Shown here one piece after another: positions 1-9,684 of a stretch of DNA of 64,000 nt. A program made the position numbers and the translations under genes. How positions within the stretch are numbered: position 1 is the first letter of the stretch; each line of letters opens with the position of its first letter. Location of the stretch: contig NZ_CP063353.1 of the NCBI RefSeq assembly GCF_014931565.1, positions 1,488,001 through 1,552,000 on the forward strand, in the 5' to 3' direction. Origin of the DNA: Clostridium sp. 'deep sea'. Lineage in GTDB: Bacteria > Bacillota > UBA994 > PWPR01. Below the pieces are notes generated by a model. It saw nothing but the letters and a program-made list of their open reading frames with translations, was not told the DNA's origin and made no database searches.

Positions 1-483
1 CTGGTGTTTATTCCATAAAATAAGGGTGAACTCATCTCTTTTATTTTCTTGATAACTTAAGGCGTTATCAAAACCCTCGTATTGAAATAAATCACTGTTA
101 TTTGTGGTTTTAAGCTCAATTCTTAAACTATAATCGTTGCTTATTAAATCTTGTTTAGGCTTTAACTTATGTAATACTAAGTAAGGACCACTTAGCATTT
201 TATCAAACTCTCTAACCAAGCTCTCTAATAAGCTTAAATTATTGGCCTCAAAAAAATCTAGTTTGTTGTATCCCTCATAAATATTTTTTAATTCTTGACA
301 ATACACTGAATCTGCCTGAATAATGACTCCAGCACTTGTTGAAACTGCTAATAAACCTTGTTGGCCACACGCTGATTTGGTACTATCATTTTTTACACAA
401 ACAACACTTACATTTTGTTTTTCAAACAGACTTTCAGCACAAGCGAGATAACTACTAAGACTCTTAATAAGCTGTTTATTCAC
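1..483 (-). CDS. N-terminal part of a probable GNAT acetyltransferase, cut by the window edge
   Basis: A minus-strand frame stays open for 161 codons from a GTG at 483 to the left edge. An AGAGGTG ribosome binding site lies six bases upstream of the GTG. The visible part resembles the non-catalytic N-terminal region of a Clostridia GNAT family. It has a segment like VSTSAGVIIQAD, then a region ending in LHKLKP, then a short element like FDNALSYQ that in that family leads into the acetyl-CoA-binding domain. The catalytic domain itself would lie outside the window, so the family call rests on remembered similarity. It is transcribed away from the M81 gene. Confidence 0.5.
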   Translation of the reverse strand, partial: MNKQLIKSLSSYLACAESLFEKQNVSVVCVKNDSTKSACGQQGLLAVSTSAGVIIQADSVYCQELKNIYEGYNKLDFFEANNLSLLESLVREFDKMLSGPYLVLHKLKPKQDLISNDYSLRIELKTTNNSDLFQYEGFDNALSYQENKRDEFTLILWNKHQ

Positions 484-587
484 AGCAAACACCTCTATAC
501 ATTTAAATTAAACCACTTTTCTGTATCTTATCATACAAAGGTAAAAATTTAATTAAAATAATTAAAGGGTTTTTTGAACCAAGCCAG

Positions 588-600
588 AACTAGTCTAGTT
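588..600. promoter_or_regulatory. Small palindrome in the divergent promoter region
   Basis: AACTAG and CTAGTT flank a single T, about 33 bases before the M81 start codon and between two divergent genes. It could be an operator half-site pair. Nothing else supports a regulatory role. Confidence 0.2.
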
Positions 601-632
601 AGTTTACATATCTACTACAAGGGGTGTATAAA

Positions 633-2117
633 ATGAGAATAGCTATTGCGGAATTTGCCCATGAAACCTGTACTTTTTGTCCTGATAGAACAACATATAA
701 TACGCTTAATCCTTACGCCTCACGAGGCAGTAATGTTATTTACAAAAACAAGGGTTTACCCAACTATATTAATGGATTTTTAAATGTACTAGAGCAACAC
801 AATAGTGTTGAAATAGTACCTATTATTAGTGTGGGCATGGCTCCTGGACCCTATACAAGCTGGTTCACTGAGAACTGTTTTAATAAGTTTTGTACCGAAA
901 TTCAAGACCGACTAGTTAATTCTTTAGAGTTAGATGGAGTTTTACTGGCCCTACATGGTGCTATGGCTGTAGAGGGTATCGCTAAACCCGAGGCAGAGAT
1001 TGTGCGCAGGGTAAGACAGGTTGTTGGTGATATACCTATTATGGTAACCCTCGATCTCCATGCTAATGAAGATGCTGAATTAACAGATGTTACAGATGCT
1101 GTTTTTGTACTTAAAACATATCCTCATCTTGATTCCCAAGAAATAGGTGAAACTGCTGCCCAGTGTATGTTAGATACCCTAGCAGGAAAGCTAAAACCTA
1201 CTCAAGCATTAGTAAAACCAAATATTGTTTCTGCTAGTATTTTTCAGGCATCAGACTACTACCCAATGAAAGAGTTATATGATTTATGCCGAGAATGGGA
1301 GAAACAACAAGAGGTAATTTGTGTAAGTGTGGCTCCTGGCTTCGCTTATGCTGATGTTCCTGATATTGGCATGTCAGTAATTGCCGTTACAAATAATAAC
1401 CAAGCTTTAGCTCAAAAAATAAGCCAAGAAATTGCAGCTAAGGCCTGGCAATTACGTGATGCTTTAAATCAAAAATTACCTAAAACAAAAGAGGCTGTAA
1501 ATCAAGTGATAGAGTTAGTTAAGCAAGGCAAAGGGCCTGTATTAATGGCCGATGGTGCAGACCGAACTGGTGATAGTACCCATGTTCTTAAAGAACTATT
1601 ACTACAAGGTGCTAAAAACTTTGCAATGCCAGGTATAGCTGACCCTGTTGCCACTGCTTATTTAGCAAAGAATCATAAAATTGGAGATACTGTAACTGTA
1701 AAAATAGGTGGCTGGGCAAGTGAGTTTTCGGGAGATCCAGTAGAAGTTACGGGAGAGATAATCTATATTGGCAGACCAGAATACCGCCTTATTGGACCTA
1801 TGGGTAAAGGCAGTTTAGTTAAAAGTTGTTTAATTGTTACCCTTAGTTTAGGAAACGGCAGTTATGTAGTTGTTTCGGAGAACATGAGAGGTGCCATAGA
1901 CAGCGGTGGTTTTACATCTGCTAAAATAGACTATAAAAAACTAGACATAGTAGTACTAAAAGACCGCGTACATCACCGTGCTTTTTGGGATAGCTACTGC
2001 AACGTAGATTTTAAAGTAGATGCCCCTGGTATTGGAGCAGTTGATTTAAAATCATTACACTACGATAATGTACCAGCTGAGGCGTACCCTATTGGTAAAA
2101 ATTATTGTAAACAATAA
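633..2117 (+). CDS. M81 family metallopeptidase (MlrC-like)
   Basis: A 494-aa cytoplasmic protein of the MlrC/microcystinase family. This family holds zinc and hydrolyses linear peptides and related amides. The N-terminal domain carries HETCTF near the start, then ALHGAM, LDLHAN and TYPHLD. As I recall the family, the His of ALHGAM, the Asp and His of LDLH and the His of YPH, 22 residues after the LDLH His, are the metal ligands. The C-terminal half matches the MlrC C-terminal domain. The ATG at 633 is preferred because AAGGGG lies eight bases upstream; the in-frame GTG at 624 is part of that binding site. No signal peptide is visible. It stands alone, with repeats behind it. A role in peptide catabolism is inferred from the many other peptidases in the window. 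Confidence 0.88.
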   Translation: MRIAIAEFAHETCTFCPDRTTYNTLNPYASRGSNVIYKNKGLPNYINGFLNVLEQHNSVEIVPIISVGMAPGPYTSWFTENCFNKFCTEIQDRLVNSLELDGVLLALHGAMAVEGIAKPEAEIVRRVRQVVGDIPIMVTLDLHANEDAELTDVTDAVFVLKTYPHLDSQEIGETAAQCMLDTLAGKLKPTQALVKPNIVSASIFQASDYYPMKELYDLCREWEKQQEVICVSVAPGFAYADVPDIGMSVIAVTNNNQALAQKISQEIAAKAWQLRDALNQKLPKTKEAVNQVIELVKQGKGPVLMADGADRTGDSTHVLKELLLQGAKNFAMPGIADPVATAYLAKNHKIGDTVTVKIGGWASEFSGDPVEVTGEIIYIGRPEYRLIGPMGKGSLVKSCLIVTLSLGNGSYVVVSENMRGAIDSGGFTSAKIDYKKLDIVVLKDRVHHRAFWDSYCNVDFKVDAPGIGAVDLKSLHYDNVPAEAYPIGKNYCKQ

Positions 2118-2127
2118 TTTTTAGGTA

Positions 2128-2212
2128 TGGGCTTACGCTTTGCGTTACGCGGGATGGGTATTTCACTTTGTGAAATACGGGATGGGCAAGCCTTTGGCTT
2201 GCGGTTTTTTAG
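2128..2212 (+). repeat. Three tandem family II hairpins with shared flanks
   Basis: Three short inverted repeats follow one another, joined by GGGATGGG-type linkers. Stem one is ACGC/GCGT, stem two TATTTCAC/GTGAAATA, and stem three GCAAGCC/GGCTTGC. Each has a TTT loop, GGG before it and CGG after it. The last is followed by TTTTTT, so it may also end the M81 transcript. Confidence 0.7.
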
Positions 2213-2337
2213 CTCGCTTAGCGTGACATTATTATAAGTTTTTAATTGAATAGCATAGAGGATAAAGCAACTCTACTTATTATAAAGTGTGTTATCCTCT
2301 TTTTATTTTAGCCAAAAAATTTTATCCCCACATCAAC

Positions 2338-2558
2338 CACCAAAGCAGGCATGGAAACCTGCCACTACAACTATTAAGACGAGTCTCATTTTAAGACCTA
2401 TAATGATAAATAAACCCGCGCCAGCCTAAACCGTAGCGAAGCTACCCACACCGAATGCCCAACAGGCATTCCCACTCCGCAATGCCAATACGTTTTATGG
2501 AATATAATGGATTAAAATCGTTACATTATAAAACCAACAAATATTAAAGGCGAGCCCT
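2338..2558. repeat. Composite hairpin module, copy 1 of a direct tandem repeat
   Basis: A 221-bp unit repeated at once by copy 2. It holds a hairpin GCAGG/CCTGC, then family II hairpins read on the minus strand: GTAGC/GCTAC with a GAA loop and GAATGCC/GGCATTC with a CAACA loop. A shared tail ends in AAAGGCGAGCCC. No open frame crosses it. Confidence 0.8.
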
Positions 2559-2783
2559 CACCAAAGCAGGCATGGAAACCTGCCACTACAACTATTAAGA
2601 CGAGTCTCATTTTAAGACCTATAATGATAAATAAACCCGCGCCAGCCCAAACCGTAACCCACAGGGTTACCCAAACCGAATGCCCAACAGGCATTCCCAC
2701 CCCGCGATGCCAATACGTTTTATGGAAACATAGTAGAATAAAATCGTTACATTATAAAACCAACAAATATTAAAGGCGAGCCC
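2559..2783. repeat. Composite hairpin module, copy 2
   Basis: Nearly identical to copy 1, except that the first inner hairpin is replaced by GTAACCC/GGGTTAC. The GAATGCC/GGCATTC hairpin and the tail are kept. A third, shortened copy lies at 24511-24603. Copy 2 runs straight into the terminator of the small membrane protein gene. Confidence 0.8.
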
Positions 2784-2789
2784 ACCCCC

Positions 2790-2825
2790 AAATAAAAAAG
2801 CTTAGGCTTTTTTATTTGCCTAAGC
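2790..2825 (-). terminator. Rho-independent terminator of the 46-aa gene
   Basis: Read on the minus strand, GCTTAGGC and GCCTAAGC form an 8-bp stem around an A-rich 10-base loop, followed by TTTTTTATT. The same terminator recurs at 24606-24638, there too beside a family II module. Confidence 0.85.
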
Positions 2826-2827
2826 TA

Positions 2828-2968
2828 TTACTCAATTGTGGTATATGTTCTTTCTGTAATTTCTTCTCTATGCTGGGTTTTGCAGCAACGTACTACTATT
2901 GAAGCAACTACAGATAATACAGCTGAAATTCCAATTATTACTCCTATTGTTTTCCAAAGCTTTTTCAT
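2828..2968 (-). CDS. Small single-pass membrane protein, 46 aa
   Basis: ATG at 2968 has an AGGGGG ribosome binding site six to seven bases upstream. The frame encodes a Lys-rich start, one hydrophobic helix at about residues 8-26, a Cys-Cys pair just after it and a charged C-terminal tail rich in Glu and Thr. A clear terminator follows the stop. The binding site, hydrophobic pattern and terminator together argue for a real gene. I do not recognise the family. It is transcribed alone, upstream of and in the same direction as no close partner. Confidence 0.65.
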   Translation of the reverse strand: MKKLWKTIGVIIGISAVLSVVASIVVRCCKTQHREEITERTYTTIE

Positions 2969-3115
2969 AAGTAATCCCCCTTAGCTTTTCCTCTTTGGTT
3001 AATTATAACAGTATTTAATATTAAACATCAGTTTAAATTACATTTTTAGTAAAGTCAACTGTTACGTTGGTGTATATTAGAGTTTTTCTCTTATATTATA
3101 TGTGATTATTTTTTT

Positions 3116-6100
3116 TTAATTATAGTTTTTGCATAATATTTTATATTTGCACTGGGCGCATAACTCTTCCTGCTTTTCAAATTTGTTGTTTTTAATAGCT
3201 TTGTCAATTTTAAGTATTACATTATTTAAGAGATTTATGCAACTTATTTCATCTTTTAATTCATTTATATAGTTATATTGATTTCCAGACATCATAAAGT
3301 ATATGATTAGTGATTGCGGATATTTTTTAAACTGTTTTTTTATGGCTAAAGCATAAAGAGCTATTTGCACTTTGTATTTATTGATTGCACTTTTGGTTTT
3401 TGAACCAGATTTAAAGTCTATTATTTTTAAGTTATTGTCGTTTAATACTTTATCTATTACCCCACTCAGTACATAAGACTCGTGTAGCATTGAAAATGGT
3501 ATCTCAGAGCTAGTATTAATGGTTTGAGATATTTCTGCTAGTAGCTCAGAGTTATGGTACTTTTGCAGTATTTTTTCACTCTCTAATCGGCATATAGGTT
3601 TAAGGGCTTGAGGCAACTGTTGCTGTGCTACCACCTTGTTTAATATCTCAAAAAGGCTCTCTTTATTATTGGTTATTTCACATACTTTATGAACTATATC
3701 ACCTAATAATACATTATCTACTTCTAACTGAAGATCTAGACTCTGCATAGTGGGTATCTTTAAGATATTTTTAAAATAAAATAGCTTAGGACAGCTACTA
3801 AAATCAATTAATGCTGAGGCCGAAATTACCGGTTTATTGTTAAATGTTTGGGCTACTTTATTTATTAAGCTAACACCAGTTTCTGTATTGCTACTAACAT
3901 TTACCACCGAGTTGTTGTGGTAATTATAGGTTTCACCTAACGCCTGCTGTATTATAACTAAGTCTTTTACAGCTGTGTTTTGCTGTGGATAATTTGTTAT
4001 ATCTAAGTAATCTACTAATAGTTTAAGCCAAGATTTTTGCTCTTGCATTGGTAGATTATCGGGAGCAGCTGAAAATATTAATTTATGCTCTGCTCGAGTT
4101 GCCGCTACATATAACAATCTATATGATTCTTCGAGCTCCTTGCGTTTTTCGAAGTCTTTCATTTGGTTATAATAGATATTTTTTTGTAGTTTATCTTGCC
4201 AGTTCCTTCTGCGAACAACTAAGCCATACTCTTTGCTATACTCTAACATGCTATTTTGATTACCTTTAGATTCACGCTCACATTGGGCAATTATTACAGT
4301 GTTAAATTCTAGTCCTTTAGACTGATGAACTGTCATTATTTGCACCGCATTTTTGTTTTCAGTATTTAATGTTGCTTCTCCAAATTGAGCATCACTATCC
4401 TTTAATGCCTCTAGGTATCTTAAGATATTTACTTTTGTAATTATATTATTTTGCTCTAAGTTTATTATTGTATTAATAAGCTTCTCTACATTAGCCACTG
4501 CCTGTAAACCATAACCTAAAGAGCCCAACAACACGCTAAGATAGTTTGTATCATCTATAGCCATTTGCATAACCTCAGATACAGGTTTAAGGGTTAACAT
4601 AGTGCGCCATTTTTTAAGCAGAATAAGGCTATTTAACCAAAGCTGCTGCTCTGTTTTGCTTAGTGCGTTACAGGGGGTTAGATTTAATAAGGCTTTTTCA
4701 CTAGCTAAATAGTAAAGTGACTCATCACTCAAACCAAACAACGGCGATCTTAATATTCCAACTAAAGCCAAAGTGTTTTTGTTGTATACAAAATAGTTGA
4801 GCAGGTTTAAAATATCAAGTACTTCTTGTTTGGCAAAAAAACCTCTGCTACCTACCACAACATAAGGTATATTTTGTTTTTGCAACTGCCTCTCGTATAT
4901 TTTTACATCCGATAAGGCTCTAAATAGTATAGCTATATCTCCAAAGTTAATGTTTTCACTTTGCTGCATTTTAACTATATTGTTGGCAATTATTTTTGCC
5001 TCAATCTCATGTCTTTCTTTTGATTTATTATTTTTCACATCTTTTTCTTCTGGCAGCCATAATTCTATTAACTGTTGATTTTCTTGTTCTTGTTTGCCAG
5101 CAACTACGATATCGTAGGTAATAGCGGTTTTAGCAAATACTTGTGCAAAAAAGCTATTAAAAAAATTAATTAATTGAGGTTCACTTCTAAAGTTTTCAGC
5201 TAAAACTATTCTTTCACCGCTAGCATTTTTAATACTCTCTTCCATTTCCATAAAACCCTCTACCTCTGCGGCTCTAAATCTATAGATAGACTGACGGGCA
5301 TCACCCACTATAAATAGTTTTTGCTGATGGTAGGGAGCCAAGTATTTTATTAGTGTTTGCTGTAAGGGACTGGTATCTTGAAATTCATCTACCATAAGGT
5401 ATTTAAATTTTGTTTGATACTCTTGTCTTATTCTTTCATTACTGGCTAAAAGGTTTAACAGCTGCCATTCTAAATCACTATAATCTAATAACCGTCTTTG
5501 TCTTTTAATACTGCTATACTGATAGTGTATTTTTGCTATTAAATCGCTTATTTTATGCCAAATAGGCAGGGCATCAAAGTATGCCAACACTGCCTCAAAA
5601 TCATAAACTAAGCCGGTGTTTTTACTTTTGTTGCTTATTGATTTAACTAAATCTGCCAGTTCTTTTGGCGGTCTACTACAGTCTTCTTTAAGCTGTAAAA
5701 GCAGCTCATTCACTTCATAGTTCAAGAGACTATCTGCTTGCTTTATGGTATTAATATGATTATCTACATTTATATTTTGCCACTTTTTTACAAACTTAGT
5801 TTTACTTTTTGATTGCTTAACTTCTTCTTTTACTTCTCTTAAACTCTCTACTAATTCAAAGCGTATTGTATCTAAGAGGGTAACTGCTATAGAGTTAAAG
5901 TTTAGGGCTTGTTTTGCAACCGCTGTAGGCTCACCACCCAATGATCTTGACTTTAAGTAAACCTTTAATAAGGCATCTATAACAGCGTTACTGCTACCTA
6001 ATAAAGAGACTAATTGTTTAATTTCATTGTTTTGTTTAAACTCGGTTGCTAAAATAGCTTTAATTACATCTTGTAAAGCCATATGTGACTGTATTTCATC

Positions 6101-6476
6101 CATTAAGCCAGACTCAGGATGAATTTGCGCCTCTAAGGGATAGTTTTTTAATACATTTAAACCAAAGCTATGAATTGTTGTTATATGGGCAGTATCAAGC
6201 TGGTTTTTTACTGATTTCCAATAGTTTTGCTCTGGTATTGTTTTTGCATGATCTACCTTACTATTAATAAGCTCTCTTACTCGCCTTTGCATATCTAATG
6301 CGGCTTTATTGGTAAAAGTTATTGCTAATATTTCACTTAATAAGGCTTTTTTTTGCTCTATTAACTGACTATATTTATTTACAAGTACGGTAGTTTTGCC
6401 CGATCCTGCCCCTGCGCTTACTGAGAGATTTTTGCCAAATGTCTTTATTGCTTTACTCTGATTCTTGGTAAATTTC
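3116..6476 (-). CDS. addA: AddA-type ATP-dependent helicase/nuclease subunit
   Basis: A protein of about 1120 aa, the helicase/nuclease partner of AddB in double-strand-break end processing for recombination. UvrD-type helicase motifs run in order: SAGAGSGKTT (Walker A) near residue 20, AITFTNKAA, DEFQDTS (Walker B), TVHQSKGLEF and VAATRAEHKL. The C-terminal nuclease domain has GVIDKV, IIDFKSG and a Gln-Ile-Ala-Leu-Tyr element typical of the RecB/AddA PD-(D/E)XK fold. It also has Cys896 and a terminal CxxCxxxxxC (Cys1107, 1110, 1116), a pattern expected for a 4Fe-4S cluster. The start codon occupies 6476-6478 with GGAGG nine bases upstream. The gene overlaps the end of addB by about 26 bases, so translation is probably coupled. 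Confidence 0.93.
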
Positions 6477-9400
6477 ATTTCTCTTAGCCTCCACTATGGC
6501 ATGTAATAAAGGGGTCATTCTACAGATGTTTTTATAAGGGCAGAATGATGGACACGGTCTTTGAGGTGTTAGTTTAAAATTGCCATTAATGATATTATGT
6601 TGGTAGTTTAGCGCTAGTTCTTCTACATGGTTTTGCAAATCAAGCCAATCATCGGGTTTGACTTTATCGCTAATTCTATTACTAAGGTTCACCCTTGTTA
6701 AATAATCAGCATGCCACATGCCACTTTTGCGGTTGAAGTCTGCCCCAATGCGATAATATCCTCCCCCAATTATTTTTTTGTGGGGGTATTTAAAAGCAGC
6801 GGCTTTGCAGTAAAATGGTATCTGAAAAGCTACACCATCTTTAATGTCCTGCAGCTTAGCGGCAAGCCCAGATTTGTAATCATAAACAACTATTATTTCA
6901 TCACCAATATCAATACGGTCAATAAAGCCCTCTACTTTTAGTTTATTAGTAGCTGACTTTAGCACTACGGCATGCTGTTTATTGAAGCTGTATTCAAAAT
7001 CACTGGGTAACAGATTGGTACATTCTTGCAGTTTTATTTCATTTCTTAGCCATAATCTTAATAGGTACAGTATTCTATCACTCTCTATTAAAACCCAAGT
7101 TTCACCCTCATCGGTTAATAAGTTTTTCATTTTAACTATTTGTTTGTTTAATAAGTCTTTTAATTGCTGCTCATAGTTTTCGATTTCAGCCAGTTTTAAT
7201 TGGCTATTACTCTTTAAAAAACTAGCTAAAACACTATGAATAATATTGCCTCTAATAAGTGGGTTAACTTCTATAGATAGTTGCTCGAGTTCTTTAACTT
7301 TTAACACCCTGTGCAAATAAAACGAAAAAGGACATTTTCCGTATTGCTCTAACATAGTTGTACTATAAATGGCGTTATCGCCAAACTTGCTACTAAGCTT
7401 AGTTTTTATTTTAGTATCACTAATTACCCCGTTATAGGCACTATACTCATTATTGTAACGTAGTTTTTCAATTAAAATTCTGTTATCTATATAGCTATTG
7501 TTTGCTAACCCTTTTATTAATACATTACGCAGTAATAACTCTTGTTCATTGTAAGCCAGCCTATGACTTTTATTTATTAAATCAATGCTTTTAGTAATTA
7601 AAGTACATTTATTATTTGTTAGCATTAATTCCGAAACATACTGGGATGCAAGCATTTCTTTTTCTTCGTTATTGCGAAGCAAATAAGAGATATTTAATAC
7701 TTGAGTTGCGCTTTCTAACACTCTTATAAAACTAAGTTTTTCACTCTTGCGATAATCTTTAATGGCCTGAAGGGGTAGCTTTATTTCGTCATTACTAATA
7801 TTTTGCAACCAAGACTCTTTACCACGCTGAGGCCATTTACCATCATTAAAGCCTACAATAAATAAATACCTATATTTGTTTCCGGCTACTTTGTGGGCAT
7901 TAAGAAGTTCAACACAGTCACAAACTTCATTGTGATAGGCTACATTTTGCTGTTTTATTACATCTTGTAAGATTATAAAAAAACTATTCAGGCTCATTAC
8001 CTCAGGCCACAGATAGCTGAACTGACTATGGGTTTTGAGCATGTTAATAAATAAAGACCAGCTTTTTATTAGGTTACTTGCCTCTATTTGAGATACTTCA
8101 TTACACAGTAACAAAATGCTCTCATGCACACCAAAATTTTTAATAAGATTTAGCAGAGCATTGGCATGCTCTTGATAACTACCTTGTTGAGGTAAACTGC
8201 TATATAGTTTTTTTATTGAAAGCAAACTAGCTTCAATCTCTGCAAGTTGTTCATAACTTAATATTGTTGAATCTTCGCTGGTTAATTGCTCTAAGGAGCA
8301 TAAATTCTTTTGTCTTCTACAGGCATTTATCCAGTTATGTAAAGGCCCTGGGCTAGGTGTTATTCTAATAAAGTCTGCTAGTAAGCTGGCATTAATACTA
8401 CTAGGAAACTGATAGTTATTTGTTAAAAGGCTTAAAAATTCATCTGCAGACCAGTTGCTTAACTGCACCTTTAATAGCTGTAGGCTAAGTTTTATAGGCA
8501 TACTATGGATTGCTACATTTAACACATTGGTTTTTAATTTTACTTGAGCCTGCTCAGCATAATAGCTTAATAAATTACTGTATTCATTGGTGTTTTTAGC
8601 TACTATCACTATATCTTTAGCAGCAATATTATTATTAAGTTGAATACTTTTTATTTTGCGAATAATATGCTTTGCCTCTAGTCTTTTGGAGTTATAACCC
8701 TGAATATTAACCGTTTGCCTATACTCATTTTTCTCATTAGTAAACAGGTACTGAGCTAAATCATGTTTGTTGTTATTTAAAAGCTTTCGTTTTGTAAAAC
8801 CAAGATTTATAAAATGCTTAATTAGGCTAAACTCTCGCTCAAAAAAATCTTGTTTTTCATTTGCTTGCATAATTACTATTATGTTTGTAAACTTTTTTAC
8901 CAATTGCTCAACTAAATCAAGTTGCAATTTATTATACTGTAAACCAGCTAAAACTAATAAATCTCCACCAAAACTTACTTCATCACTTTTACATAAATTT
9001 ACAGCTAAACTAGTAGCCTGTTCAAAATCTATTAAATTATTTTTTAATAACTCTTGGTAATACAAATGATACACCAGCATAATATCATGGTACCTTAAAG
9101 GCATATCTGGCAGTAAAGTTAGTTGATTTGCTTTATTACTGTAGTAGTGTTTTATTTCTTTTATAGTTGTTAGTATTGCTGGGGCCATATCCTCGATATT
9201 GCTAAAATGATTATAGTATTTAAGCTTTTGTTGTTCTAAAAGCCGAAGCAGTATTTTAGCCACCAATACAGAAGCCATAGCTTTATCTATAATAGTGTAG
9301 TTAATATTATGTTTTTTTAATATTCTTTGCACTAATACCGTTAGTGATATAAAACCGCCGTTATAGGTTATATTACTATTGTTTACTAAATACTGTTTTG

Positions 9401-9536
9401 AAGCACGTTTAACAAGCCTAGCATTAGGTAAAACATAATAGGCAAGATTATTTGAATTAAGACTATTTTGTAGTTTTAGTAGCAGCTCATTGTTGATGGG
9501 TTCATAAGACCTTGTAAGCCAAATTTGTTTAGTCAT
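6453..9536 (-). CDS. addB: AddB-like PD-(D/E)XK nuclease subunit
   Basis: A 1027-aa protein, the second subunit of the AddAB helicase-nuclease. The N-terminal region lacks a visible Walker A motif, as in RexB-like members. The C-terminal nuclease domain has YGKCPFSFYLHR, RGNIIHSVL, GFIDRIDI and YDYKSG. It ends with CPSFCPYKNIC, so the four Cys of an AddB-type 4Fe-4S cluster are present. The ATG at 9536 is chosen because TTGGAGGT lies eight bases upstream; 38 codons of open frame further up have no binding site and look like leader. It is the first gene of the addB-addA operon and diverges from the AEC carrier. Confidence 0.9.
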   Translation of the reverse strand: MTKQIWLTRSYEPINNELLLKLQNSLNSNNLAYYVLPNARLVKRASKQYLVNNSNITYNGGFISLTVLVQRILKKHNINYTIIDKAMASVLVAKILLRLLEQQKLKYYNHFSNIEDMAPAILTTIKEIKHYYSNKANQLTLLPDMPLRYHDIMLVYHLYYQELLKNNLIDFEQATSLAVNLCKSDEVSFGGDLLVLAGLQYNKLQLDLVEQLVKKFTNIIVIMQANEKQDFFEREFSLIKHFINLGFTKRKLLNNNKHDLAQYLFTNEKNEYRQTVNIQGYNSKRLEAKHIIRKIKSIQLNNNIAAKDIVIVAKNTNEYSNLLSYYAEQAQVKLKTNVLNVAIHSMPIKLSLQLLKVQLSNWSADEFLSLLTNNYQFPSSINASLLADFIRITPSPGPLHNWINACRRQKNLCSLEQLTSEDSTILSYEQLAEIEASLLSIKKLYSSLPQQGSYQEHANALLNLIKNFGVHESILLLCNEVSQIEASNLIKSWSLFINMLKTHSQFSYLWPEVMSLNSFFIILQDVIKQQNVAYHNEVCDCVELLNAHKVAGNKYRYLFIVGFNDGKWPQRGKESWLQNISNDEIKLPLQAIKDYRKSEKLSFIRVLESATQVLNISYLLRNNEEKEMLASQYVSELMLTNNKCTLITKSIDLINKSHRLAYNEQELLLRNVLIKGLANNSYIDNRILIEKLRYNNEYSAYNGVISDTKIKTKLSSKFGDNAIYSTTMLEQYGKCPFSFYLHRVLKVKELEQLSIEVNPLIRGNIIHSVLASFLKSNSQLKLAEIENYEQQLKDLLNKQIVKMKNLLTDEGETWVLIESDRILYLLRLWLRNEIKLQECTNLLPSDFEYSFNKQHAVVLKSATNKLKVEGFIDRIDIGDEIIVVYDYKSGLAAKLQDIKDGVAFQIPFYCKAAAFKYPHKKIIGGGYYRIGADFNRKSGMWHADYLTRVNLSNRISDKVKPDDWLDLQNHVEELALNYQHNIINGNFKLTPQRPCPSFCPYKNICRMTPLLHAIVEAKRNEIYQESE

Positions 9537-9684
9537 TACTAAACTACCTCCAAAATTGTTGACTTTATTTATTATTTTGCATACTATAATAGTTGTTTTT
9601 AATAACCCTAAACTATTCATAAACATTGTTAAAATAACAAAAATTAGCAAAGTATCATAAACCTAGATAACGGAGTGATTATTA

